DNA of 64,000 nucleotides from LMUY01 sp964244585 (lineage in GTDB: Bacteria > Pseudomonadota > Alphaproteobacteria > Acetobacterales > Acetobacteraceae), in the NCBI GenBank assembly GCA_964244585.1, contig CAXTJM010000001.1, positions 536,251 to 600,250 on the forward strand. The letters run 5' to 3'. Positions 53,587 through 62,207 of the stretch are shown here, piece after piece. The notes beneath the pieces are model-generated. The model saw only the letters and a program-made list of their open reading frames with translations, was not told the origin of the DNA and did not search any database. The translations under genes were made by a program, and so were the position numbers. Every line of letters begins with the position of its first letter. The stretch's first letter is position 1.

Positions 53587-54642
53587 ATGTCGACCGACAA
53601 TCCGTCCGGGATGCTCCGCGGCTTCTGGTACATCGCCACCGCAGCTCGGGACCTGGGCAAAGGCACGACCAAGGCCGTCACCCTCCTGGGGGAAGAGCTT
53701 CTCCTCGGGCGGATGGCGGACGGCGCGGTGTTCGCCTACGCGGATCGCTGCCCCCATCGCGGCATGCCGATGCGGCATGGCAGCTTCGACGGTGCGGCGT
53801 TGCAATGCTGCTACCATGGATGGCGGTTCGCCGCCGCGGACGGTGCCTGCACCACCATCCCGTCGCTCGCCGACGGCGACCCGACCCAGCCGGGCCGCTT
53901 CCGTTTGCGGTCGTATCCCTGCCGGGACGTCCAGGGCAATATCTGGGTCTACATCCCTGCCGGCCGCACGGTTCCGGACGCGTTGCCCGAGGTGCCGCAA
54001 GTGCCTGGCTTCGACGGCGTCGGGCCGCAGGTCGCGACGACGATGCGGTTTCCGTCCAACGCCGACATCGCCGCCTATGGCTTCTGCGACCCGGCGCATC
54101 CGGCCTTCGTCCACACCTCGCGATGGTGGAAGTCCAAGGCCGGGCTGAAGCTGCGCCCGAAAACCAAGGCCTTCGAACCCGTCGAACACGGCTTCCGGAT
54201 GAAGTCCCACCAGCTTGGCGGCGGCGCCCGCCCCTATCGCCTGCTCGGCACCGACGTGAAGGTGGACATCACCGTGAGCCTGCCCGGGGTGAGGATCGAG
54301 CACATCCGCGGCAGCCGCCACTCCGCCTGCGTGCTGGCCGCCGTCACGCCGGTGACGGAGATGACGACGGACGTGCATTACTGCGTCTACTGGACCATCC
54401 CCTGGCTCGCCCCGCTGCGCCCGTTCGCCGCCTGGATGGCGCGCGATTTCCTGGGACAGGATCTCGACATGGCCGCCAAGCTGGCCCATGGCCCGGTGAC
54501 GCCGCCCATGCTCTTCGTCGGCGACCCGGACACGCAGATCGCATGGCTGATGCGCCTGAAGCGCGAGTATCTCGCCAGCCAGGCGGAAGGGCGGGCGTTC
54601 GTCAATCCGTTGCGCGAACAATCCCTGCAATGGAAGAGCTAG
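53587..54642 (+). CDS. Rieske-type non-heme iron oxygenase
   Basis: A 351-residue oxygenase component. The Rieske ligands are CPHRGMPMRHG (C-x-H) and CCYHGWRF (C-x-x-H). The mononuclear iron site is FCDPAHPAFVHTSRWW, with two His, and an acidic residue further on. The sequence resembles vanillate O-demethylase and similar enzymes (PaO/VanA-like). It needs a reductase that is not in the neighbourhood. The nearby MFS and egt genes may be functionally linked, but this is only positional. Confidence 0.9.
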   Translation: MSTDNPSGMLRGFWYIATAARDLGKGTTKAVTLLGEELLLGRMADGAVFAYADRCPHRGMPMRHGSFDGAALQCCYHGWRFAAADGACTTIPSLADGDPTQPGRFRLRSYPCRDVQGNIWVYIPAGRTVPDALPEVPQVPGFDGVGPQVATTMRFPSNADIAAYGFCDPAHPAFVHTSRWWKSKAGLKLRPKTKAFEPVEHGFRMKSHQLGGGARPYRLLGTDVKVDITVSLPGVRIEHIRGSRHSACVLAAVTPVTEMTTDVHYCVYWTIPWLAPLRPFAAWMARDFLGQDLDMAAKLAHGPVTPPMLFVGDPDTQIAWLMRLKREYLASQAEGRAFVNPLREQSLQWKS

Positions 54643-54697
54643 CGGCGCGGGGGAACCACCGCCATCTAACCGTCGTTCGGCCAACCGGAGAATGCTG

Positions 54698-55873
54698 ATG
54701 GGCTTGATGGAACAACCGGCACTCGGCGCCTTCTGGGATGTCCGGCGGCATACGGAGCGACTCTGCCAACATCTGACGGCAGAGGACCAGTGCATCCAGT
54801 CCATGCCGGATGCCAGCCCGGCCAAATGGCACCGCGCCCATACCACGTGGTTCTTCGAACAGTTTATCCTCCAGCCGCATCTGGAGGGCTACACGCCCTT
54901 CAGCAACGAATTCAGCTACCTGTTCAACTCGTACTACGAGGCGGTCGGCGCCCGGCACCCGCGATTTGCCCGCGGCATGATCACCCGGCCCGGGGCAGAC
55001 GAGGTGACGGCGTATCGCGCCCATGTCGATGAGGCGATGGCACGGCTGATCGGGCTGGGCGGCGATATCGGCGACTTGCTCGCCCTGGGCCTGCAGCACG
55101 AACAGCAGCATCAGGAATTGCTGCTGACGGACATGCTGCATGGCATGGCGCAAAATCCTCTGTCGCCCGCCATGTTGCCCGGCTGGACCGCTCCCCCGCC
55201 AAGTGACGCCACGGACGGGTTCATCGCCTTTCCCGGCGGGATCGTCGACGTCGGCCATGGCGTCGCGGGCTTCGCCTTCGACAATGAAGGGCCGCGGCAC
55301 CAGGCCCTGCTCCGCCCATACCAGCTGTCCAACCGTCTCGTCCGCAACGGCGATTGGCTGCGATTCATGGCGGCTGGCGGCTACTCCACGCCGACCCTGT
55401 GGATGTCCGAAGGCTGGGCGGCCGCTCTCGACCAGGGCTGGCAGTCCCCCCTGCACTGGCAGCGTCAGGGCGGCGGGTGGCAAAGCTTCGGGCCTGGCGG
55501 CGTGACCGCGCTCGATCCGGACGAGCCGGTTCGCCATGTCAGCTGGTACGAGGCGGATGCCTATGCCCGCTGGGCCGGAGCGCGGCTGCCGAGCGAGTTC
55601 GAGTGGGAGGCCGCAAGCGGCTCGCCACTGCTGCACGAACTGGACGATCAGCTTTGGCAATGGACCGGAAGCGCCTATCTTCCCTATCCGGGCTTCAAAC
55701 CTGTCGCTGGTGCGATCGGCGAATACAATGGCAAGTTCATGATCAACCAGATGGTGCTGCGCGGCGGGTCCATGGCGACGCCACCGGGCCACACCCGCCC
55801 GACCTATCGCAATTTCTTCCACCCCGACCGGCGTTGGCAGTTTACCGGCCTACGCCTGGCAATGGATATCTGA
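54698..55873 (+). CDS. egtB: Ergothioneine biosynthesis sulfoxide synthase EgtB
   Basis: Iron-dependent C-S bond formation between trimethylhistidine and a thiol (gamma-glutamylcysteine or cysteine). It has 391 residues from ATG 54698, seven bases after GGAG (an ATG at 54692 is too close). The N-terminal DinB-like domain has WHRAHTTWFFEQFIL and the iron His pair in LALGLQHEQQHQELLLTDM. The C-terminal sulfatase-modifying-factor-like domain has HVSWYEADAYARWAGARLPSE and ends TGLRLA. Followed by egtD after six bases. No egtC or egtE nearby. Confidence 0.94.
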   Translation: MGLMEQPALGAFWDVRRHTERLCQHLTAEDQCIQSMPDASPAKWHRAHTTWFFEQFILQPHLEGYTPFSNEFSYLFNSYYEAVGARHPRFARGMITRPGADEVTAYRAHVDEAMARLIGLGGDIGDLLALGLQHEQQHQELLLTDMLHGMAQNPLSPAMLPGWTAPPPSDATDGFIAFPGGIVDVGHGVAGFAFDNEGPRHQALLRPYQLSNRLVRNGDWLRFMAAGGYSTPTLWMSEGWAAALDQGWQSPLHWQRQGGGWQSFGPGGVTALDPDEPVRHVSWYEADAYARWAGARLPSEFEWEAASGSPLLHELDDQLWQWTGSAYLPYPGFKPVAGAIGEYNGKFMINQMVLRGGSMATPPGHTRPTYRNFFHPDRRWQFTGLRLAMDI

Positions 55874-55879
55874 GCCGCC

Positions 55880-56818
55880 ATGCCCGATGGTTACAACGTC
55901 GCCGCCCTGTCGATCGCCAGCGAGAGCCTGGCAGGCCTGGCACAGCCGCAGAAGACCCTGCCTGCCAAGCTGTTCTATGACGTCGAGGGGTGCCGGCTGT
56001 TCGGCGAGATCACTCGGCTACCGGAATACTACCTGACGCGTACCGAGCAGGCCCTGCTCGAACAGGTGGCGCCGACGCTTCCGGCCATGCCGGGCTGTGC
56101 CCTGGTCGAATACGGCGCCAGCGACGAGGCCAAGGCCCTGCTCCTGTTCGACCCGATCCGGGCGGCCAGCTACGTGCCGATCGATATCGCGGCAGCCGCA
56201 CTCCAGGACCTGACCGCCCGTCTGGCGCAGACCCGGCCGTCCTTGTCGGTCCGTCCGGTCGCAGCGGATTTCCTGCGTCCGGTCGAGCTTCCTGCCGGGA
56301 TAGCGGGCCAGCCCGTCTTCGGCTTCTTCCCAGGATCGACGATCGGCAACCTGGACCGGAGCACGGCACACCGCTTTCTCGTCCAAGTGCGCGAGACCCT
56401 CGGACAGGGAGCGCGGTTCCTGGTCGGGGCCGACCTTCGCAAGGACAGCGCCATCCTGCTCCCCGCCTATGACGACGCGCAGGGTGTCACGGCAGCGTTC
56501 AACCTCAACCTGCTGGCGCATCTCAACCGGGAGATCGGCAGCGACTTCGACCTCGATCGCTTCCGGCATCGGGCGGTCTGGAACGCGGACGAGGGCAGGA
56601 TCGAGATGCACCTGGTCAGCCTGGGGCATCAGACCGTATCCATCGGGGGTTCGATCGTCTCGTTCCAGGATGGCGAGACGATTCACACGGAAAACAGCTA
56701 CAAGCATACGGTCCCCGAGTTCCAGGCGATCGCCGGCGCAGCGGGATGGCGGCCGACGCAGGTCTGGACCGATCCGGCCGAGCTGTTCGCCCTCTATTTG
56801 CTCGTCGCGGCGACCTGA
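55880..56818 (+). CDS. egtD: Histidine N-alpha-methyltransferase EgtD
   Basis: Methylates histidine three times with SAM to give hercynine, the first step to ergothioneine. It has 312 residues, the expected length. Family marks are PAKLFYDVEGCRLFGEITRLPEYYLTRTE, then VEYGASDEAKALLL, FGFFPGSTIGNLD and ENSYKHTVPEF near the end. The six-base gap after egtB indicates an operon. Confidence 0.94.
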   Translation: MPDGYNVAALSIASESLAGLAQPQKTLPAKLFYDVEGCRLFGEITRLPEYYLTRTEQALLEQVAPTLPAMPGCALVEYGASDEAKALLLFDPIRAASYVPIDIAAAALQDLTARLAQTRPSLSVRPVAADFLRPVELPAGIAGQPVFGFFPGSTIGNLDRSTAHRFLVQVRETLGQGARFLVGADLRKDSAILLPAYDDAQGVTAAFNLNLLAHLNREIGSDFDLDRFRHRAVWNADEGRIEMHLVSLGHQTVSIGGSIVSFQDGETIHTENSYKHTVPEFQAIAGAAGWRPTQVWTDPAELFALYLLVAAT

Positions 56819-56822
56819 GCGG

Positions 56823-57065
56823 GTGAGGCTTGGCTGGCTTTGTCTTGGCCTGGCAGTTCTGGCAACCCCTGCCGGGTCACAAGGTGTGGGGTCCAAGGCG
56901 GCCGGCGGCAGCCCCTCGGCGGGCCGGCCGGCGCCTGATCCTGGCGTGACGAGGACGCCGCCCGGCCGACCGGACGATTCCGACCCGGCGATGTCGGTGG
57001 CACCCCCTGCCAACCCCGATCAACGCGACGGCAAGGCGGGCCGCCTGTTGGGCACGCCGAAATAG
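56823..57065 (+). CDS. Small secreted proline-rich protein
   Basis: An 80-residue protein starting at GTG 56823, five bases after the egtD stop. The N-terminus (MRLGWLCLGLAVLATPAGSQ) is a convincing signal peptide with a likely cut after GSQ. The mature part is disordered and rich in Gly, Pro and Asp. No family recognised. It is probably read with egtBD. Confidence 0.62.
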   Translation: MRLGWLCLGLAVLATPAGSQGVGSKAAGGSPSAGRPAPDPGVTRTPPGRPDDSDPAMSVAPPANPDQRDGKAGRLLGTPK

Positions 57066-57080
57066 CAGACCTGCCTAAGG

Positions 57081-57103
57081 CCCTCTCCCGATCGGTGGGA
57101 GAG
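57081..57103. repeat. CTCTCCC/GGGAGAG inverted repeat between convergent genes
   Basis: CTCTCCC at 57083-57089 and GGGAGAG at 57097-57103 form a seven-base stem with a seven-base loop. It lies between the rightward 56823 gene and the leftward DUF2934 gene, where it may end both transcripts. Same core as the 3509 and 19101 repeats. Confidence 0.6.
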
Positions 57104-57113
57104 AGCCTGGCAC

Positions 57114-57425
57114 CTAGCGCTTGGTCGGGCGCGGCGTGAGTATCCGCTCTCCCTGATCGGCAAGCCGGTCCGGGAACTCGCCCAGGTTCTCCTGGATGGA
57201 GGCGTCCTCGACCGCCTGGCCGACGATCACGCTCGGGTCGTCTGCGCTGGGGACGGGCTTCTGCCCCGCCCCGCGGCTCTGCGACATGCCGACGAGTTCG
57301 CGGGCACGTTCCCAGTATTCCTTGTCGCTACCGTGCGGGCTGCCATCCGCCTCCCAAAGCGCATAGGCGCGCTCACGGATGAGCTCCTCCCGGGCACTGT
57401 CGTCTTCAAGCGGGTTGTCGGACAT
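57114..57425 (-). CDS. DUF2934 family protein
   Basis: A 103-residue hydrophilic protein from ATG 57425, preceded by AAGGAG. REELIRERAYALWEADGSPHGSDKEYWERAREL matches the DUF2934 core, seen as an accessory domain in many Proteobacteria, often in stress or envelope contexts. It lies 24 bases past the stop of the next upstream gene region; no partner is evident. Function unknown. Confidence 0.85.
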   Translation of the reverse strand: MSDNPLEDDSAREELIRERAYALWEADGSPHGSDKEYWERARELVGMSQSRGAGQKPVPSADDPSVIVGQAVEDASIQENLGEFPDRLADQGERILTPRPTKR

Positions 57426-57488
57426 GGACCATCTCCTTCGTGGAGCACAAGCGCTTCGCGGCGGCCCCGGTTCGACGGCCCGCACCGG

Positions 57489-58802
57489 TCAATGCGCGAT
57501 TCTGAAGATCGTGCCGTTGCCATCCTCGCCGACCAGCAGGGACCCGTCATGCATGACCGTTACGCCGACCGGCCGACCCCACACGGCGTTGTCGCTGGCC
57601 ACCAGCCCGGTCATGAAATCCTCATACGCGCCGGTCGGCTGCCCGTCATGCATCCGCAGGCGGACCAGCTTGTAGCCGGTGCGCTGCGCCCGGTTCCAAC
57701 TGCCATGCATCGTCACGAACGCGTCGCCCTGATAATCCGCGGGAAAGCCGTGGCCGTCGTAGAACGCGATGCCAAGCGGCGCGGAATGCGGTTGCAGCAG
57801 GACGTCCGGCACGGTCACGGCGCCGGCCAGGTCCGGCCGCTCGCCACGATGCCGCGGGTCCTCGTGGCTGCCGATGTAGTACCAGGGCCAGCCGAAGAAC
57901 TCCCCGGACGTCACGCGGGTGGCATAGTCCGGCGGCAGGTCGTCCCCCATGCCGTCCCGCTCGTTCGTGACGCACCAGAGCGCACCGCCTTGCGGCTGCA
58001 CGGCCAGGCCGACGCAGTTGCGCAGCCCCGACGCGACCAGTTGCAACGGGCCACCCTCCGGCCGGAACCGGAACACGGCTGCCCGCCCGGCTTCGTCGCC
58101 GGTGGCGGCTCCGCGCTCCGCCGGGCTGGCCCCTGCCGCGACGCTACCAGGCAGCGTGCCCCGCATGCCGGCGGCCACGTTGGACGAGGACCCGACCGAG
58201 ACGTAGAGCCAGGCATCATCCGGCGCCACGGCAAGGTCGCGGGTCCAATGTCCCCCCTCCGGCAAGCTCGGCACGACGACCTGCGCCGGACCGGCGGCCA
58301 CCATGCCCCCGTCATAGGGGTAGCGCACGATGCGCGAGGTCTCGGCGACGTAGACGTAGCGCGGCCGGTCCCTGGGCCAGAAGGCGATGCCGAAGGGTTG
58401 GCTGAGATGGGAGGCGAAGACCGACGCGCTGCCAGGATGCTCGGCACCCGCCACGGGACGCCAGACGCGAATCTGGCCGGCGCCGCTTTCCGCCAGGAAC
58501 ACGTCGCCGTTGGGCGCCGTGCGCAGCACGCGGGGCATGTCCAGGCCGGTGGCCCAAATTCCGGCCGTGAACCCCGGCGGCACGGTCGGCATGGCGCCCG
58601 GCGGACGCGGCGCCACGCGCGGCCCCCGGCTGGCCGACGGCGTGGCGGACGGCGCAGGCAGGTCGGAGGGGGTCAGATGGCGGATCACACCCGGCGCGTC
58701 GCCATGCCAGTCGCCATACGCCGCCGCCCCTTGCCGGGCCGGCTGCGCGGCGACAGGGGCGGAGAGCAGGACCATAGCGAGCAAGATCTTCATGGTGCGC
58801 AT
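57489..58802 (-). CDS. PQQ-type sugar dehydrogenase (sorbosone dehydrogenase-like)
   Basis: A 437-residue periplasmic beta-propeller oxidoreductase. Signal peptide MRTMKILLAMVLLSAPVAAQ; ATG 58793 (MKILL) is the alternative start. Propeller repeats include GDVFLAESGAGQIRVWR, RNCVGLAVQPQGGALWCVTNERDG and GEFFGWPWYYIG, typical of the sorbosone dehydrogenase family and distinct from gluconolactonases. It should use PQQ and pass electrons to the respiratory chain. The substrate is unknown. Confidence 0.87.
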   Translation of the reverse strand: MRTMKILLAMVLLSAPVAAQPARQGAAAYGDWHGDAPGVIRHLTPSDLPAPSATPSASRGPRVAPRPPGAMPTVPPGFTAGIWATGLDMPRVLRTAPNGDVFLAESGAGQIRVWRPVAGAEHPGSASVFASHLSQPFGIAFWPRDRPRYVYVAETSRIVRYPYDGGMVAAGPAQVVVPSLPEGGHWTRDLAVAPDDAWLYVSVGSSSNVAAGMRGTLPGSVAAGASPAERGAATGDEAGRAAVFRFRPEGGPLQLVASGLRNCVGLAVQPQGGALWCVTNERDGMGDDLPPDYATRVTSGEFFGWPWYYIGSHEDPRHRGERPDLAGAVTVPDVLLQPHSAPLGIAFYDGHGFPADYQGDAFVTMHGSWNRAQRTGYKLVRLRMHDGQPTGAYEDFMTGLVASDNAVWGRPVGVTVMHDGSLLVGEDGNGTIFRIAH

Positions 58803-58936
58803 TCTGGCATATCCCCCGATGTGCCATCGATGACCGGACGTCGTGCCCGGGAAGCCATCACGGGTGTCCAGGACACTCGTGACGGATGGCAGGGCTGCCG
58901 AAGACCCCGTATGGAGTAATGCATCCAGGAGCGATC

Positions 58937-60079
58937 ATGGTCGACACTGCAATCTTCAGCATCTTCCACCGTGCCGCGCCTGCGCCAACCCCTGCGCCTG
59001 TTGCGCCCGATGTCGAAGCCCGCTCGCCGGAGCTTGAGCAGGCAGCAGCGCCCGCGGCCGCAGCGGACTCCGTTCCCGACGTGCCAACCGGGTCCCATCC
59101 GGCAGAACCCACGCTGGAAGAGGTGGTGGCGGCATCCGCACCCGAGCCGCCAGCCGAAGCTGACGCCCGGCTGCTGTATGAGCCTCAAGCCGCGTTGCCG
59201 GATCTTGCGTCGATCGCCCATGACGCACCGCAGCCGGAGACTGTCCCACCACCTGCCCCTGCGATACCGCCTGCGGACCATGCGGGAACGCCGGACGAAC
59301 TCGGGCCGGCAGCGAGGGCCGGGGCGCACACCGGGCTTGCATCCGGGTCGGCGATCGAGCCCGAGGCACATGAGGAGACGGATCTCCCGGTCCAACACAG
59401 TGGCGCGGAGCCGGCAACGCCTGTCCCGGAGGATGCATGGCCCGCCGCGCTCGGGCACCCCCAGCCGGAATGGCGGGGACCGGCCGGACTCACGAATATC
59501 GCAGTGCCGGCCGATCAACTCGGCATCGCCAATCCGACCGTCATCACCCTCCTCGCACGCCTGGGGGAGGCACCGGCCATCGAATTGGATGCGAGCGGGA
59601 CCGGCATCTATCGGCCGCCCGGCGTCCGGGCGGCGCCGTGGAGCAGTTCCGCCTATGACCAGGCGCAGAACGGGCGGACCGGCATCGCAGCCGGAACCCG
59701 CATCCTCACCTCACGCGGCGAAATGGAAGTGGAGGCGCTGCAGCCCGGCGACACCGCCCTGGCGTTGCGGACCCCGGCGCTGCTGCCCATCGCCTGGATC
59801 GGCAGGAGCAGCGCGACCGCGGCTCCCATCCTGATCGAGGCCGGGGCGCTTGGGCCCGACCTGCCGCGGCGTCCGGTGTGCCTCGCGCCGGACCAGCCGG
59901 TCTATCTCAGGCCGGTGCCCGTCCCGGCCGGCCAACTGGTCAACGGCACGACGATCCGCCCGATCGGGACCACCGCCATCGACCTGTTCCACGTCGATGT
60001 GGGCAAGGCCGAAATCCTGTTCGCGGAGGGACTGCCCCTGTCCAGCAGCGACCGTGCCAGCGTGCAGGCTGCGCACTGA
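58937..60079 (+). CDS. Hint-domain-like protein with low-complexity N-terminus
   Basis: A 380-residue protein from ATG 58937, with GGAG upstream. Residues 1 to about 240 are Pro/Ala/Glu-rich and disordered. A Hint_2-type fold starts near 250 (GIAAGTRILTSRGEMEVEALQPGDTAL) and continues with VCLAPDQPVYL. The usual Cys or Ser nucleophile (C-F-x-x-GTRI) is replaced by Gly, so self-cleavage is unlikely. The stop overlaps the fasciclin gene start (TGATG), so the two are coupled. Confidence 0.8.
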   Translation: MVDTAIFSIFHRAAPAPTPAPVAPDVEARSPELEQAAAPAAAADSVPDVPTGSHPAEPTLEEVVAASAPEPPAEADARLLYEPQAALPDLASIAHDAPQPETVPPPAPAIPPADHAGTPDELGPAARAGAHTGLASGSAIEPEAHEETDLPVQHSGAEPATPVPEDAWPAALGHPQPEWRGPAGLTNIAVPADQLGIANPTVITLLARLGEAPAIELDASGTGIYRPPGVRAAPWSSSAYDQAQNGRTGIAAGTRILTSRGEMEVEALQPGDTALALRTPALLPIAWIGRSSATAAPILIEAGALGPDLPRRPVCLAPDQPVYLRPVPVPAGQLVNGTTIRPIGTTAIDLFHVDVGKAEILFAEGLPLSSSDRASVQAAH

Positions 60080-60684
60080 TGGCGCCCGTCGGACGCCGCA
60101 CATCGCCGCGCCGGATGGCCGCCTGCGGCCTTTTCGTCGGCGTCGGCGTCGTGACGATCCCGCTTTCGCCTGCGCTGGCGCAGAAAGGCGTGCCCCCCAG
60201 TGCGGTGGTGGTCGGCGGGCAGCCGATGGTGTCGGACCACGACATCATCGACAACCTGTCGCACTCGGCCGACCACACCGTCTTCCTAGGATTGCTGCAG
60301 CTCGCCGGCATGGCGGACGCGTTGCGCGGCCACGGACCGTTCACCGTATTCGCGCCGACCAACAGCGCCTTTGCCGCATTGCCGCCCGGGATGCTGGAGT
60401 CGCTGCGGCGGCCGGACAGCAAGGCTTCCTTGGCAGCCCTACTGTCGTTGCAGATCGTGCCTGGCAACTACTCGTCGGCCCGCCTGCACTACATGCTGCG
60501 ATCCGGCAAGGGCCAGGCCGAGTTGGATACCGTCGGCGAGGGCAAGCTGGTCGTCTCCACCAACGGCCCGGTGAACCTGGTCATCCGCGACCCCAAGGGC
60601 CAGATCGCAGCGATCACCCTCTATGACGCGAAACAGGCCAACGGGGTGCTGTTCGTCACCGACCGGGTGTTGCTGCCGGGCTGA
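60079..60684 (+). CDS. Secreted fasciclin (FAS1) domain protein
   Basis: A 201-residue exported protein. Signal peptide with basic start (MAPVGRRTSPRRMAACGLFV) ending ALAQK. One FAS1 domain shows VFLGLLQLAGMADALRGHGPFTVFAPTNSAFAALP and a closing GVLFVTDRVLLPG. Fasciclin proteins mediate surface contacts. Its 3' end overlaps the convergent anti-sigma gene by 29 bases. The neighbouring sigma pair resembles the SigK-RskA system known to control fasciclin-type antigens in mycobacteria. Confidence 0.9.
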   Translation: MAPVGRRTSPRRMAACGLFVGVGVVTIPLSPALAQKGVPPSAVVVGGQPMVSDHDIIDNLSHSADHTVFLGLLQLAGMADALRGHGPFTVFAPTNSAFAALPPGMLESLRRPDSKASLAALLSLQIVPGNYSSARLHYMLRSGKGQAELDTVGEGKLVVSTNGPVNLVIRDPKGQIAAITLYDAKQANGVLFVTDRVLLPG

Positions 60685-61357
60685 GCGGCACGAGCTTGCC
60701 GCCAAACAGCACGGCGCCGGTCGGCCCGCCCGTGGGCGAACCGCCGGAGGGTTCGTCCGACACCAAAAGCTGCTCCTGCGCGGATGCGCGCGACGGAGGT
60801 GTCACAAGCTGGGTGCCGGGCGACAGCAGCCCGAGCGACACCGGTGTCGTCGCCCCCTGCGGCAAAGCCCAAAGCTGGTAGGACCGTCCCGCCGGCGCCG
60901 CGCCGCCATCCAGGCTGGTGACCGCAAGGGAGCCGTCCGGCCGGCTCTGCGCCACGAATTTCGCCGGGGTGCCCATCGGGGCGAGAGCCGCCTCGAACAA
61001 AGCCGGCTGCGCGGTCTGGCTGGGGGGCCGCGGCAGGAACGCGAACAGCGCGAGGCTGGCGGCGATGGCAAGGGACACTGCGGTCGCACCCTGCCAGAAC
61101 CCCCGGCCGCTGCGGCGGACAGGAACGCCGGCCGCTCCGGTGGCAAGCGCCAGGCGCGACCACAAGGCTGCCGGCGGCTGCACGGGAGGCACCAGGGCAT
61201 GCAGTGGCGCGAGCCGCGCCTCCCAGGCCGCGATATCGGCAGCGAATGCCGGGTCGCGCGCCGCCAGCGCCTCCGCTTCCCGCATGCTTGCGACGTCGAG
61301 GCAGCCAAGGGCGTATTCCGCTGCCAGCGCGGCGGGGTCGTCCGCTGTTCCGCTCAC
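60656..61357 (-). CDS. RskA-type membrane anti-sigma factor
   Basis: A 233-residue protein starting at GTG 61357, overlapping the sigma stop as GTGA. The N-terminal part (LAAEYALGCLDVASMREAEALAARDPAFAADI) is the sigma-binding domain, without a HxxxCxxC zinc site. One membrane helix (TAVSLAIAASLALFAFLP) follows, then a periplasmic RskA-type domain (SYQLWALPQGATTPVSLGLL). It should hold the ECF sigma factor inactive until released. Confidence 0.9.
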   Translation of the reverse strand: MSGTADDPAALAAEYALGCLDVASMREAEALAARDPAFAADIAAWEARLAPLHALVPPVQPPAALWSRLALATGAAGVPVRRSGRGFWQGATAVSLAIAASLALFAFLPRPPSQTAQPALFEAALAPMGTPAKFVAQSRPDGSLAVTSLDGGAAPAGRSYQLWALPQGATTPVSLGLLSPGTQLVTPPSRASAQEQLLVSDEPSGGSPTGGPTGAVLFGGKLVPLSPAATPGR

Positions 61358-61968
61358 GGCTTCGATCCTACGGATCGTGTTCCGGTCGCGCCGTCGAGGC
61401 ATGACCGAAGCCCCATCAGCACGCGGCGGATGGTCGATTTGACGGTGCCCAGGGGCTGGCCGACCTGTTCCGCCACCTCGTTCTGCGTCAGACCGTCGAT
61501 GAACGCCAGCAGGATAAGGCGGCGCCGGGCGGCATCCACCGCTTGCAGGCAGAGCCGCAGGGCTGCCCCGTCGGATTGCGACACCAGCCGGCTCAATGCG
61601 TCCGGATCCTCGTCCACCCGCTCCGGCACTTCCAGGCCGGTACTTTCGCGGCCATGCTTGCGGATGATGTCGAGCGCGCGGTAGCGGACGAGGCTGGACA
61701 ACCACCCATCCGCATTGCCGCGGTCCGGGCTGTAGCGATCGGCGTTCCGCCAAACCTGTAGCATCGCGTCATGCACGGCGTCGGATGCCAGCGCCGGGTT
61801 GCGCGTGATCCGCAACGCGACGCCGTAAAGTTTGGCCGAACCGAACTCGTAAAGCTGCCGGAAGGCCTTGGCGTCGCCTTGGGCGCATAGTTCCAGCAAG
61901 CGGGCCGTCCTGGCCCCGCCTTCGTCGCGGAGGATGGCCAGACGCGGCGATGCGTTGTCTTTCTGCAT
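61354..61968 (-). CDS. ECF sigma factor (SigK-like)
   Basis: A 204-residue sigma-70 ECF factor. Region 2 is RLLELCAQGDAKAFRQLYEF, then DAVHDAMLQVWRNADRYSPD; region 4 is LAFIDGLTQNEVAEQVGQPLGTVKSTIRR. I chose ATG 61968; an upstream ATG at 62034 has a better ribosome-binding site (AAGGGA) and would add 22 residues, so the start is uncertain. It is coupled to its anti-sigma gene and divergent from msrA. Confidence 0.9.
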   Translation of the reverse strand: MQKDNASPRLAILRDEGGARTARLLELCAQGDAKAFRQLYEFGSAKLYGVALRITRNPALASDAVHDAMLQVWRNADRYSPDRGNADGWLSSLVRYRALDIIRKHGRESTGLEVPERVDEDPDALSRLVSQSDGAALRLCLQAVDAARRRLILLAFIDGLTQNEVAEQVGQPLGTVKSTIRRVLMGLRSCLDGATGTRSVGSKP

Positions 61969-62207
61969 TGTCCGACAGCATCTATCCGCTACAAATCCCA
62001 TCAGCAAGCCGCTGATCATCGCTGCCTCGGCCATCGCTAGGTCCCTTCCCGGCTGACCTCTGCTCACCATACGAGACAGGCGAGGCAGCGGATGCACGGC
62101 CCCGCGGAGGTTTGCCCGACCGGCCGCACGGGAGTGGCGCGGCGTGGTCTCGACAGGCGACCAGCTTGATCCCAGATACATCTCATCCAACACGGGGAGA
62201 ATTTGCG

